In this document: one piece after another, positions 1 through 10,300 of the stretch
Numbering within the stretch: the stretch's first letter is position 1
Layout of the letters: every line of letters begins with the position of its first letter
Assembly (NCBI GenBank): GCA_036362985.1
Contig: JAYGXS010000008.1
Coordinates: 22,969,562 to 23,033,561, forward strand
DNA from: Ligula intestinalis
Taxonomy: Eukaryota > Platyhelminthes > Cestoda > Diphyllobothriidea > Diphyllobothriidae
Direction of reading: 5' to 3'
DNA: 64,000 bases
Translations under genes and position numbers: made by a program
Notes under the pieces: generated by a model
What the model was told of the DNA's origin: nothing
Database searches by the model: none
The model's input: the letters and a program-made list of their open reading frames with translations, nothing else

Positions 1-210
1 TTATTGTGCTGACGTTTCGTATGTAAACTATTTTCCATCATTCCTGAGGTGAGTTGTGTGTTCCTGCTTGCCGAGAGTTGTAATGCCGCACCTCCCATCT
101 GGTATTGTATCGATGGCTGACGCATGGCATAAAACTCTCGGCAAACAGCAGCACACAACTCGCCACTCTGCTAATGGAAAATAGTGTATTCCCAAAACAT
201 CAGCACAATT
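1..210. repeat. Palindromic PLE-end-like inverted repeat
   Basis: Bases 1-80 are the imperfect reverse complement of 132-210. Shared blocks include the CTCGGCAA stretch, the ACACAACTC stretch, GGAAAATAGT and CATCAGCACAAT/GTCAGCACAAT. The left arm on the minus strand contains CGAAACGTCAGC, the 3' core of the hammerhead-like termini found elsewhere in this window. The right arm has the decayed form CAAAACATCAGC. The shape matches the palindromes at 18.75-19.14 and 60.48-60.82 kb. The left end may be cut by the window edge. Confidence 0.6.
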
Positions 211-215
211 GCAGC

Positions 216-910
216 AGTCCTATTTGGCCTATATTTGACGACCTTTCCAGGGACATTTATCGATGATGTTCAAATTTGCAGTGGTTCACGATAATGGATA
301 ACGTTTTCTTTCCCGTTTTTGTTATTTTTTGCGTCCAATTTTTTTCTTTTTTTATGGAAGAGGTTTTTTGCTGAATTTTTTGGAATGATGTTTTCAAATT
401 AAAGCGAAACTCTTTCTCTCTCAAAGGAACGTGTCTCCTATCCCAGCTGAGTGGGAGTGCCTGGCCAGCCGTCCCGACAGAAAAAGTGACGCATCTGGTC
501 AACTGACAGTCTTCTATGGCACACATTTTAATGCGTCAGCTTGTTTCTAGCGTGAGGACTATGTGCTGAGGCTTATGTAGAAGCTACCTCAGGAAAAAAA
601 GTCGACGTCTCTCTCAGGGATTACTTTACTGACCTCAATCTAGGGAGAGAAATGTGACGAAATTTGCTACAAAGAACCTAGAAATCAGCCTTTCAATTAC
701 CTCCTCAGAGAAAAACATATAATATGCATTCAAATAAAATGATAGTCGCTCAATTAAGCTAAAATACACTGCTCTGATGATGAAGGGTACGGAGAAGAAA
801 TGAAATACACTTTTTTCAATTATTTTTTCAAAAAAGGGATGACCACTTAATTTCGTGCTTCAGTGCATAAAACGACAAGAATACAAAGGAAAGTAAAAGG
901 CTATTTCAAA
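216..910. other. Unannotated AT-rich stretch
   Basis: I see no gene here. An 89-codon minus ORF at 257-526 has no recognisable domain. A CTGATGA at 774-780 is followed by GAAAT at 802, but the bases between do not form a convincing helix. Confidence 0.5.
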
Positions 911-914
911 TGGC

Positions 915-1400
915 ATGGCCAACCAGAAATCGAAAACACTAACCTGGCGAACTCTCCCATGCGTAACTAGGTGTAGCTTGCCTTGTCAAAAGACAACTAA
1001 TGAACACATGCAAGTGGCACACAAACCCGCAACCACATTTCGATCAGAGCTTATACAACCTAACGACAGGGTTGGCTATCGAGCGAGAAAAGATGCTGTC
1101 AACAAGATTTCGTGTTCCAGTTGGGATGCAGTTTACTGTGGCCAAACTGGAAACTGTGCCTCAAACCACATACACCAACATAAATCAGCGGTCAGATTAC
1201 GAAACAATTAATCCCAGGTGGCAATGCACATTCTAGGTGCTGGCCACAAATTCACATGGAAGAACACAGGGGTTGTTGGCACTTATTTAACCAGAAATGT
1301 CCGTAAATTTATGGAATCAATGCACTCACATGAGGTATGCATCAACAGGCATGTGATTTTGGGCGCCAGCTATAATCACCTTAAGGCCAGCAAGCAACAG
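915..1400 (+). pseudogene. Penelope-like element, GIY-YIG endonuclease C-terminus (remnant)
   Basis: The translation resembles the C-terminal part of the PLE protein, which joins a telomerase-like reverse transcriptase to a GIY-YIG nicking endonuclease. After a linker comes AVYCGQTGN, the second half of the GIY-YIG signature, then IHQHKSAVR, the usual arginine/histidine helix. An in-frame TAA at 1209-1211 interrupts the frame. It resumes as QVAMHILGAGHKFTW and ends with FMESMHSHEVCINRHV, which matches the conserved Glu-containing C-terminal helix (E-[AS]-W-x-S-x-x-x-S-I-N-R-H) of the family. No reverse transcriptase is present upstream, so the copy is 5' truncated. It runs directly into the ingi/jockey-like element near 1400. 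It is non-functional through the stop and truncation. Confidence 0.75.
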
Positions 1401-1510
1401 CAGAGGAGTCTACGAATCGCGTTCCCACCCGCCCTCCCGGCAGCCAAGGTCTGCTACACCCATCTCCCTACGTTGGATCAACCCTCCCCTCCACCCAATC
1501 CGTGTTTTTG

Positions 1511-2611
1511 ATGACGAAACAGCCCCTCCCGGCCACGCTTCTCCGACTTCTCCTCCTCGCCGCCGGAATTGAGGCCAACCCTGGACCTCTCTGGTACTGC
1601 TCGTTCTGCCGAGTCCGTCTGGGCCGCCGCGACTGGTCTGTACGTTGCGGCTCCCGCAATGGTTGGTGCCATCTCCGCTGCAGTGGCCTCGCCATGGCTG
1701 CCAATTGGTCGCCCGCCTTTGCGTGTCCCAGCTGTCCCATGCCTCCACCGATCTCCATGCCTACAGCCCGTCCAGTCCTGAACCCAAATACTCTGGTCTC
1801 CGACCTTTCCTCACCACTTGGTCTTAAGATCTTACAATTCAACGCCAACGGCCTCTTTGGGAAGCTTGACCAGCTCCTGGCCTTCATACGCTCGTACAGC
1901 ATAGCTGTGGTGGCTATCCAAGAGACAAAGTGGTCTAACTCCACTAAGGTCCCTTCCTGTGCTAATTAGACGATTGTCCGTCGCGACCGCGGCCGCAACA
2001 AAGACGGAGGTTTGGCCTTCCTGGTGGACAAATCCATTGCCCATCACCAGCTTCCCCTGCTTGGAGCCGATCCCACGGAAGTACTCGCGATTTCCCTTGA
2101 CATTGGCCCGGCGCCGCTGACCGTCGTGAACGTGTACATCCCTCCAACTTCCAGTTGTCCACCCGGTTTCACCGCCTCTATTACTCCCTACTTACCTTCT
2201 GGAGACAGTTTGCTGCTAGGTGACTTCAACGCCCACCATGACCTGTGGTGCTCTAACTTGGCAGCCGACCCCCGAGGAGAAGCTCTGGCTGATGAAATAG
2301 AACACGCCCCCTTTGCCATTCTCAAAGAGAACAGCCAAACGCGGCTCCTGACCAACGGCGCCTCCAGCTCGCCCGATGTTTCCCTCGCCAGTCTCAGCCT
2401 GGTAGCCTCCACCATGTGGAAGACGGAAATCAGCCTGGGTAGCGACCACCTCCCCATTGTGCTCGAATTGGCCACCGCCGCCGAGCGTATCAAGGCTCCC
2501 AACCGGCACTTAATTGATTTCAAGAAAGCCAATTGGGCAGCGTTCACGACCGAATACGAAGCCGAGATCGATGGCCTACCGCCTCCCACCTATGTCCACA
2601 CGGTGAAGTGA
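1511..2611 (+). pseudogene. Ingi/jockey-like ORF, N-terminal part: PHD-like finger and APE endonuclease
   Basis: The start is the ATG at 1511; upstream in-frame codons are non-ATG. Residues 1-26 carry the 2A-like leader. It is followed at once by a C4HC3 pattern (CSFC, a single Cys, then WCHLRC, then CPSC), which fits a PHD-type finger. The endonuclease follows with ILQFNANGL (metal-site Asn), IQETKW (catalytic Glu), GDFNAHHDLW (Asp/Asn pair) and GSDHLPI (catalytic Asp-His). These residues nick target DNA for target-primed reverse transcription in this class. A TAG at 1967-1969 interrupts the frame, which continues unchanged to a TGA at 2609-2611. Codon use is GC-rich, unlike the flanks. Confidence 0.8.
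1565..1588 (+). other. 2A-like ribosome-skipping motif (GIEANPGP)
   Basis: Codons 19-26 of the ORF starting at ATG 1511 encode GIEANPGP, preceded by a leucine-rich run. The canonical 2A motif is D-(V/I)-E-x-N-P-G-P, with the skip between the last Gly (1583-1585) and Pro (1586-1588). Here Asp is replaced by Gly, and the rest of the motif is intact. N-terminal 2A sequences are established in APE-type non-LTR retrotransposons. Whether this Gly variant skips cannot be told from sequence. Confidence 0.7.
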
Positions 2612-3024
2612 GCCCTTCGTCGACTACTACTGGCAGCAGCAAGTCACCACATCCCTAACGGCCGCATTCCCCTTCTCCGTCCTACCTATCCGCCCGAAGC
2701 CTTCCGCCTGGAATGAGAGAGAGACGAAATACGAGCACATGATGCCAGTGACCCGCGCGTTGGCGAACTAAATGGCTTAATCACTAAGACTATCAACGAT
2801 GGCAAACGACAACGCTGGCATGAACTAGTCTCAGATTGTAATTTCAGCGGCAACTTAGCTGCCACTTGGAAGCTTTTACGCAACCTGACTAAACCCTGGG
2901 CTGATGCATCTAACCAGTCTATTAGCTTCGGGGACGGTAATTTCATTTCCAACAATGGTAAGATCGCCGCGAAAATGAACAAGCTGTTCTCGCCCCGCTC
3001 GGCGCTCTGTCCCAAAAGCCAGCG

Positions 3025-3872
3025 CCCCTTCTTCGTCTCCTCCATAAAGCCCCGCCCCCAGACATTTCATTTTCGGCTGATGCCATCCTCACCACCGTCA
3101 AGAAAATGAGAGCTTCGAACGCCTTAGGACCAGATGGTCTGGCGCCAATCCATGTGCGCCACATCGGCCTGAAGGTGGCTGCCTACCTGGCCGCCCTCTT
3201 CAACCTTTCACTGAGAACTTTAATCATCCCTGATTGCTGGCGCCAGTCAATCATTATCCCCCTGGTCAAAGTGGGTAAGGACCCCTGCCTATCGACCTAT
3301 ATTCGCCCAATTGTCCTCCTCAGTCCATTGGCGAAGAACCTGGAACGGCTCGTCCACCCAATTTTGACGTCTTTGGCGGAACTATCTTGCCACCAACATG
3401 GTTTCCGATCGGGTCGTGGGACTACAAAGGCGTTTTTGAGCTCAGCGACGCTATTTTCGAGGGCTTCAATCAACAGAAGCCCGCTTCGCGGACCGTGGCA
3501 GTCTCAATTGACCTCTCACGAGCCTCTGACTGCATCCGCGACGATCAGCTCCTGCAGGACTTGGTCTCGCTGAACGTCCCGACCGGCCTGGTCCGATGGT
3601 TGGCGGCTTATATCCGTGGCCGTCACGATCGTGTTCTTTTCCGGGGCGCTCTCTCTAAGCCCCGTAAGCAGACCTGTAGCGTTTCTCAAGGCTCTGTGCT
3701 CAGCCCGACGCCCTTTAACATCTACATGCGAGAGCTCCTACTCTCCCGGGCACCTGTGCATGTGGTATCCTACGTGGACGATGTTACGTTCTTTTGCCGG
3801 CCCCATGACATCAATCAGGCTGCACAGCTCCTCACGGAGTTCATGCCTGTTGTCGAAAACTTCCTTACGTAG
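3025..3872 (+). pseudogene. Ingi/jockey-like reverse transcriptase domain
   Basis: The fingers and palm can be read in two frames. Frame one gives ALGPDGLAPIHVRHIG, WRQSIIIPLVKVGKDP, IRPIVLLSPLAKNLERL and QHGFRSGRG. After a frameshift near 3420 the second frame gives VSIDLSRASDCI (catalytic Asp motif), SVSQGSVLSPTPFNIYM and VVSYVDDVTFF. The YVDD catalytic box (3771-3782) is intact. In non-LTR elements this domain copies the element RNA from the nicked target. The N-terminal boundary is set by the frame change near 3000. The frame ends at a stop at 3870-3872. Confidence 0.85.
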
Positions 3873-3959
3873 CGCGGAATGATGATCTCGGCAGCTTGAT
3901 CCGAAGGAGTTTAATCGTGACACGGTCATCACCATCAACGGGGCGTCCTTACCGCTCGT

Positions 3960-4863
3960 CCGCAAGCCCAAACTCCTTGGCGTGCGTTCTGATCCGCTTT
4001 TCACGTTCGCAGACCATGCCAGGAAGACCGCAAGCAAAGTAAGCCGCTGCACCAAGGTCCTCAAGGCTCTAGCAGGCACATCCTGGGGCTGCGCGATAGA
4101 GACTCTGTCGACTGCTTTCAAGGCGCTTGCCAAGCCGCAGCTCACTTATGCGGCATCAATCTGGTCTCCTACGACGAGCTCTTCCAGCCTCCGCCGCCTC
4201 CAGTCAGCACAGAATGCTGCCTACCACACGATCACGGGTAGCTATAAAATGTCGCCTGTAGATAATCTTCATGCGGAGTCTTCTGTTCTACCGGTCGCCC
4301 ATCACAACACTCTCCTTAGCCAGCAGTTCTGGTGGAGTTGTTCGCAACCCGGCCATCTCAATCATCACCATCGCAACACTCTCGAGCCCTGTCGCAAAGT
4401 CCGGCCGTCTATTCGAGCACTCCACAAGGAAGCTGTTGCCTCGTCTCTCGCGGATCTACCTGTTGATAGCTCTGCCACCAAGACAGGCTTCCGGCCTCTC
4501 CACCAGAGAGTCGTTGTCGAGGAGAAACGAGGTTACCGTCCCCCGGTCCTTTTGGGTGGCTATCCACCTGCGATTGCGGCCTCGGAATGATATCTCCCGA
4601 GGGTCACTCGCTGTACCCTGACGCAGCAACGCAGTGGCTACTGCATGCTCCTTCACCAGTACCAGCACCGGCTCGACCCATCCATACCCGACTGCTGTCC
4701 CGACTGCGGCGTCTCGGCGCATGACTACCGATATGTGTTCGCCTGCAGTTCTCGGCCAGGCACCCACTTCACTCCCGCAGACCTGTGGCTCAAGCTAGTC
4801 GAGTTCGCGGCTTTTCTCCGTCTCCCAACTACTCGCAGTTTAGATTCCGGCGGGGATTCCTGA
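3960..4863 (+). pseudogene. Ingi/jockey-like ORF, thumb and C-terminal Cys/His knuckle
   Basis: After another frameshift the frame starting before 3982 reads through FADHARKTASKVSRCTKVLKALAG, the thumb helix typical of jockey/ingi-type reverse transcriptases, and QLTYAASIWSPTTSSSSL. A TGA at 4588-4590 interrupts it. The same frame then gives LLHQYQHRLDP and CPDCGVSAHDYRYVFAC, a Cys-Cys-His-Cys knuckle placed as in related elements, where it may bind RNA. No RNase H domain is recognisable. It ends at TGA 4861-4863, but a neighbouring frame suggests the original end was near 4934. Confidence 0.75.
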
Positions 4864-4880
4864 TCCAACTGTGGGCTATG

Positions 4881-4894
4881 ACACACACACACAC
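4881..4894. repeat. AC dinucleotide run
   Basis: Seven AC units lie just downstream of the interrupted ORF end. They could be coding (Thr-His repeats) in the ancestral frame or a later microsatellite. Confidence 0.8.
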
Positions 4895-4959
4895 GTGGAG
4901 AAGTACCATCCGGGACACCATCGAGGCTGGCTAGATAAGTCGTGATCGCAACCGCACCA

Positions 4960-6814
4960 AGTACAAGTATGATACTTGATGTTACCAGACAGAAGAGGGC
5001 AGCATGCTAGCAAAACTGAATGCCAACCATGGATCATAAATAGCTGCTTATGTGTCGGACTTTTATGGCTACTTAAGAGCATTTGCAGAAGTCGGCAAAA
5101 TCAAAAGCATTAAAAGAGTGATGCATATGCATATATAATAACCTCTTTTTACGGAAATAGGAGTACCCACATTTAAAAACTAAAAATTTTCAGAAAAAAG
5201 CAAGTCTCGCCTTTTTCTGAAAATAACATGCCCTTTGTTTTTTTTCTCGGAACTGTAGTTTGCAGATCAAAGAAAAATATTTTTCAGCAGTTATTTATTG
5301 CTCTGGCTGGTTCCTCTTTCGATAATTGAGGCATGGCTTTGCCGAAATCAATCATAACAAAGCAAACGCAATCGGACTTGCAGAATCTGCAGACGCCATA
5401 GAATGTCTGTGCATGCGTGCATAGAGTTGAATAAGAGGTCACAAAGTTCTATGACGTCATTAGATCCTGCGAATCTCACCGTCTTGGCCTAGCTCAGATC
5501 TCTCCTTCGCCGAAAAAGCATACACGCTATTGTCCGGATGCAGTGTGTGATGATTATTCAAATGGAAAATGGTCCAAGCACATAAAGCTGTGTTGAATTC
5601 CCCCTCAATCTGTGAATTCTTTTCCTGAGAAAAAAATTACTTAAAAGCATATTCTACGCGAGCGGAAGAATAATTCAGGAAGCGGGCGGACTAGTAAGGC
5701 AAAGGCACAATGTTTGAAGCGCCGAAAATAATTAGGTGGTTCGGAAAATTCCCGCTGGTTTTTCCTTTTATTTTTAAAATTGAGGGCAATTTCTGTTATT
5801 TTTAAACGGTTTTTACGAAAATACATGCTTAGTAATTAATTTTTTCAACCACGGCGGAAGGACTGAATGCATTTAACGCCTACTAGCACAGACTGACTTA
5901 GTCCTGCCAATTTATGTACACGCCAGATGAATAAAGATTTTCTGAACGTTCAAATTTTGATTGTTTGTCGCCCATTTTCTCAGGTCTGAAAACGAGCGCG
6001 GGAACCTGTCTCAAAAATGTACACATGTAAGTTTTAACCTCCCCAAGGAAACCTTCCTCTTCCTTACGCATGGAAAGATATTTTGGTTACAAATAATTGC
6101 GCAAAAGCAAACCACTGTTTATTCTTCCTTTTATTGTTGCATTTAAATTTCACACATATTTCCTCCTGCCCCAACAACTGATTCAGCATGCCAAGCTTAT
6201 TTATGACTGACTGATTCGGTATGTACGATACCCCGAGCACTTCTTACACTTGACCGAACTGCCTTGCTACTTATCTCCGCTCCGAAATGAGAAGCAACAT
6301 TTGCAAATTATCCGGCCTACTCAGCTTGAGCATATTAACGTTTAAGGAGGCACTCGATTGCGCTTTAGGCGAACACAAAAATATCACGCTTGAGTGGTGT
6401 TCCTGGCCATGCCCTGGCCAAATACAGGAAGCTGATAATAAGCTAGTCACTGAAGCATGAACTTTGCAATGTTGCACTTATTTTCAAGTATGTCTTATAT
6501 GTGCCACGCACAATTTTGCAAAAAAAGTTACATTTAACGTGTTCTACTGTTTGGTAATATTTGGCTGCACTGATTAACACGGCAAATACGCTGACAAAAT
6601 AGGCTGTAAATTTGATGTGGTTGAATGATGGCAAGCCGATAATATATATACTCACCAAAGTAGACATGATATTTTGTGGGAAATTCCCGGGTTACGTTGG
6701 TTACCCTTATTTCTCCAAAAAGCAGTTCATCTTTATCCAGGATTTTTAAATAACGTAAGAAATTGCTTAGCTGCCACCTTCAATCGATGAAAATGGCACT
6801 TCTTTTGCGCATGC
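4960..6814. other. Gene-free AT-rich stretch
   Basis: Only short ORFs without recognisable domains (61-74 codons) occur here. I see no RNA gene, repeat pair or element terminus that I can support. Confidence 0.5.
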
Positions 6815-7351
6815 AGGCTGTCCCGAAAATTTATACACAATTCAAATTATTTCAGACTTGGTATTTGTAGCAAATTTATCATTGCCAAGAGAGGAGAATA
6901 TACATGTTCCAGGCAGCAGTTCCGAAGAAGAAGATGCGATCACTGGAACAAGGACTTTATTTTCCTGACGTTTCGGATTCCGTTGGGAATCTTTAGTCAT
7001 AGGTCATCGTCAACAAGTCTGAGACATGCGCAGATGCAAAACTATTAACAAGTATTTTCTTATTGTTCTTTAACTGTATGTTTTCAAACTGACGTCCATT
7101 TAATCCAGACACTGCTGAAAGTATGAAGTAATGGAATAGCACACACCATCAAACAATTCCATTCGTATTTGGGCACATTCATATTCAATGGCTTCTCCCT
7201 TTCTCAATTATATAAAATATAATGAAAAGGCAGTGAAAAAAAAATAAATTGATACTGCTTAACACGTTTACGTTTTTAAAATAATAAAATTTTGGTGAAC
7301 CTCAACGTAACAATTGTTCAATATGTGTACACATTGTTCGGGACACCCTGT
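6815..7351. mobile_element. Candidate mariner-type MITE with terminal inverted repeats
   Basis: The left end at 6815 begins CAGGCTGTCCCGAAAATTT. The right end, reverse-complemented from 7351, begins CAGGGTGTCCCGAACAATG. Similarity continues for about 30 bp through TACACA. CAGGGTGTCCC-type ends are typical of mariner-like transposons. A TA follows the right end, but the left flank is TG, so a clean TA target duplication is not seen. There is no transposase inside. A PLE-end fragment occupies 6886-7036. Confidence 0.45.
6886..7036 (-). repeat. PLE terminal fragment, variant hammerhead-like hairpin family
   Basis: Read on the minus strand this matches the right arm of the palindromes near 19.05 and 60.7 kb: GCGCATGTCTCAGAC, CCTATGACTAAAGATTCC, GGAATCCGAAACGTCAGG, then GTTCCAGTGATCGC and CATCTTCTTCTTCGGAACTG. 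It ends at a CTCCTCTCTTGGC-type terminus. The hairpin plus GAAACGTC lies at about 6966-7003. It seems inserted in the MITE candidate; I found no target duplication. Confidence 0.6.
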
Positions 7352-10300
7352 ATAACCTGAGCAGTAATCAGTTCTTATCGATTTTGAGACTTTTGCATAA
7401 AATCATTGCGCAATTTTACCTTGACCGTCCGGATATGAACTAGCTATCTGTGCGGTGTTCTGTCCTATAGATAAGTTTTTGAGAATTAATTTTTGGTATG
7501 GTTAGACGTTGCGCAGAGGGATGCGATTTAGCCGTTTCTTGTTAATAGGCTCTCATTATTAGGCTTTACAGGAGATAAAACATTAAGAAGGCCCCATATC
7601 TGGTTCATATACTCTGTGACGACAACGAGTCTATAGCCCAATGGTTGAGGCTTCAAATTTTTGACGACGTGATTTTGAACCTGCAGTGATTCATAACCTC
7701 GGGTTGGGTATGCCTGAAATGGTAAGAGAGCCAGAAATGGTCCTTCGACTCCCCCTTGTTTTGCTGGACCAACTACCTCATGCTTATATTCTTTCTTGCT
7801 ATTTAAGTACACAATTATACGCTGGTTTTCAATATCCGTGAGAGCGGTCGACCGCCTACCCATTCCACACAACCTAGAAGCAGGATTCAGTTTCGAAAAA
7901 AATGAATTCAGACTCATGTTTAAGTATAGTTGGCGAAAAGTGAAACATTAAAAAAGTTTTCTGGTGTATGATCATAACGAAAGATCTGTTAAACAACAGA
8001 AGGAAATAACTTGTGTGCTCACTTTATTTCAATTGCATTAAAAAAGTCTGCGTTATATTTATCCAGATGGAGCAGGTGTAATAGCGATAACAGTTCAGTG
8101 TAAAATGTCAATGATATGACACCCACAAATGAATGATAACATTAATTTGCAGCTGGAAGCTGCAATCACCAAATTTTACTCGAATAATACATTAAACAAT
8201 GCACTGCGAGGAAATGCAGTCAGTTAAGCTGTGTTTAAATTTATGTATTGTTGTCATTAATTTACCTTTGAGAGCATAGGTAGGTATATTTCCTTCAAAT
8301 AGTTCCTAAGCTTAATTCGATATCCGACCGGCATATAAGGTGGCCAACTGGTTAAAAAACGAATTTTTTCCATCAGTGAGCACAGCCAATGGTGAGGCCT
8401 CGGTGAATCTTTAGGAATAGTTGCCGAATTATATTTAAAAAAACCGCATACTCAGAGTAGGCGTAAGCCGTTAGGAGAAAAGGCTTTTCAGTTTCATGTT
8501 GACAACATTCTGCCCTTAGGGGCACAAAAGCGTAAACCTCAGCATAGACTGTTTTGTGCAATTGGAATGAGGTATATCCCACTGACGGTACATTACACCA
8601 AACAAGTCCTTCTCTTTCAGTAAGTATGCCTTAAATGCTGCCAAACATAGTAAACCATTTCAAAATTCAGCAACCGCGATAAAGTATTGGCATTCATATG
8701 AGCATTCATTGTTCTCAAATGGTATGTATACATATTCGGGCTCTCTTTCTTAACAACTGTCTTCCGGGTGCCTCCTTTGCACAGGATGCAAACCGGACTC
8801 AGAAATTTCAAAAGAGTCCTATTCTTTTCAATCAAAGATTCATCCAAATTAACGCCAACTAGCACGCCTATCTCCTACAGATGGAGGACAGATGTCAAAG
8901 GCTAAGTCTTTCCGTGCAGAGCTTAGCTAAGTGCGCATAGTTTTTTAAGTACTCGACAATGAGCTCGCATGAAAGTTTGAAACGTAGAACAAATATACCA
9001 CTGGTCCTAGAGAACGTTCTACCGTCTTTTTTAAACGTATGAATGGAGACTTAACCATATTTGGCCTAACCGATAAAAGTGGGCTTACGTTTCTTTTTGT
9101 AGTCATTTCGGTAAAGTGTGCTTCCAAAGTTTTTCTAATAATTTCCCAATTCGACAATGATAGAAAAGTAAATCAATCAAGTTTTTAAAAACTGCTAGTC
9201 TTTTAAATATTATGTTTAATTTCAAGGAGGGCTTTGATTACTATTACCCTAAAATAGCTAAATTCAACAAGTGCAGTTTCAAACAATAAACAGCGCGATT
9301 GTTAAAAAGGCATCTGTTAACTTTATAATAACCAATTCCATCTATTACTTGTAATATCAGACAACAAAGTGTTTTTGTTTAAATCATCAGCAGCATGAAA
9401 TTGCTCACCTAGGCAAATGCCTTTGCTAAACACTTAAATGATCTGATGTTTGCGCAGTAAAAATTAAAAAAGACATTACTCACTAAAGATGAAAACCCGA
9501 GCCACTTCACTGGTGAGCGTCTTTACCCAGGTTGGTTGGGGTGGAAGAAAGGTGTGCACGGTAACTTGACAAGTGAAGGTGGCCTGGTCACTGACTTGAG
9601 CATTCCTGATTTCCAGATTGAATACACCTAAAATCGCAGAAACTCAATTTAAATACACGAACGCCTCAGGTGAATTGGTTAAATGTGGTGATAGCGTACG
9701 CATGCGAGTTAGCGACCTAGACAGGGAGAAAAGTCAGGTCCTTCATTCGCAGTCAAATTGAATCGTTTATCGTCAGGTTAGTTAAAAAATGTCAAAAATC
9801 TTCATTCTCATTTTGACATTACCTTGGACAGGGAATTTTGTCAGCTGAATATCTAATGAAAACGCTTTTTAATGGCGTAACCTATTATAAAAAGCTCTTT
9901 TTAAACCTTAAGAATAACAATTTCAGAGTTATAGTGCGGTCATTCATTTTGCTCGATAATGTGTTCTTATGTTTTCAGGCATTTTTAAATATAGTCTGCT
10001 TGGCTATTTTCATAAGAACTAATATCCAAAATCTTTTTTCGATAAATATTGTTGAAGCATATCTTATTTTAAAAGATTCAATGCCAACTTCGAGCGGTAT
10101 TTTAATGTATAAGAGAACAAATGAAGACACTGAAAACGCTGAAAATTATGCCAACATTTACAGGGGGATGCAAAATAACTAACCATTCATTAATGGTATA
10201 GTGTGTATTACACATTTTCTTTGACGAAAGTCATCACGATATGTTTTCAAATAAGGAAAAAGATTTAAATTTATTGTTCTATTTTATAACTATTTTTGCG

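Larger units (their letters stand above)
1400..4960 (+). mobile_element. Ingi/jockey-like non-LTR retrotransposon, near full length, inactivated
   Basis: A single long ORF can be followed through several frame changes: 2A-like peptide, PHD-like finger, apurinic-type endonuclease, reverse transcriptase, and a C-terminal Cys/His knuckle. The GC-rich coding part stands out sharply from the AT-rich surroundings. About 100 bp of 5' leader precedes the ATG at 1511. The ORF probably ended near 4934, just past an AC run. In-frame stops at 1967, 2609, 2714 and 4588 and at least three frameshifts (near 3000, 3420 and 3870) kill the copy. Clade placement is by motif feel (VNVYIPPTSS, IVLLSPLAKNLERL, SYVDD) and not a phylogeny; ingi, Vingi or another jockey-group clade are alternatives. 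Confidence 0.8.

Noticed and set aside
774..806. CTGATGA followed by GAAAT as a possible hammerhead
   Set aside because: The bases between cannot form helix II and no PLE-tail blocks surround it.
4881..4894. AC run as the true retrotransposon tail
   Set aside because: A neighbouring frame continues as protein-like sequence to about 4934, so the run is probably inside the old ORF.
7528..7917. 129-codon minus ORF
   Set aside because: No recognisable domain and no splice or promoter context.
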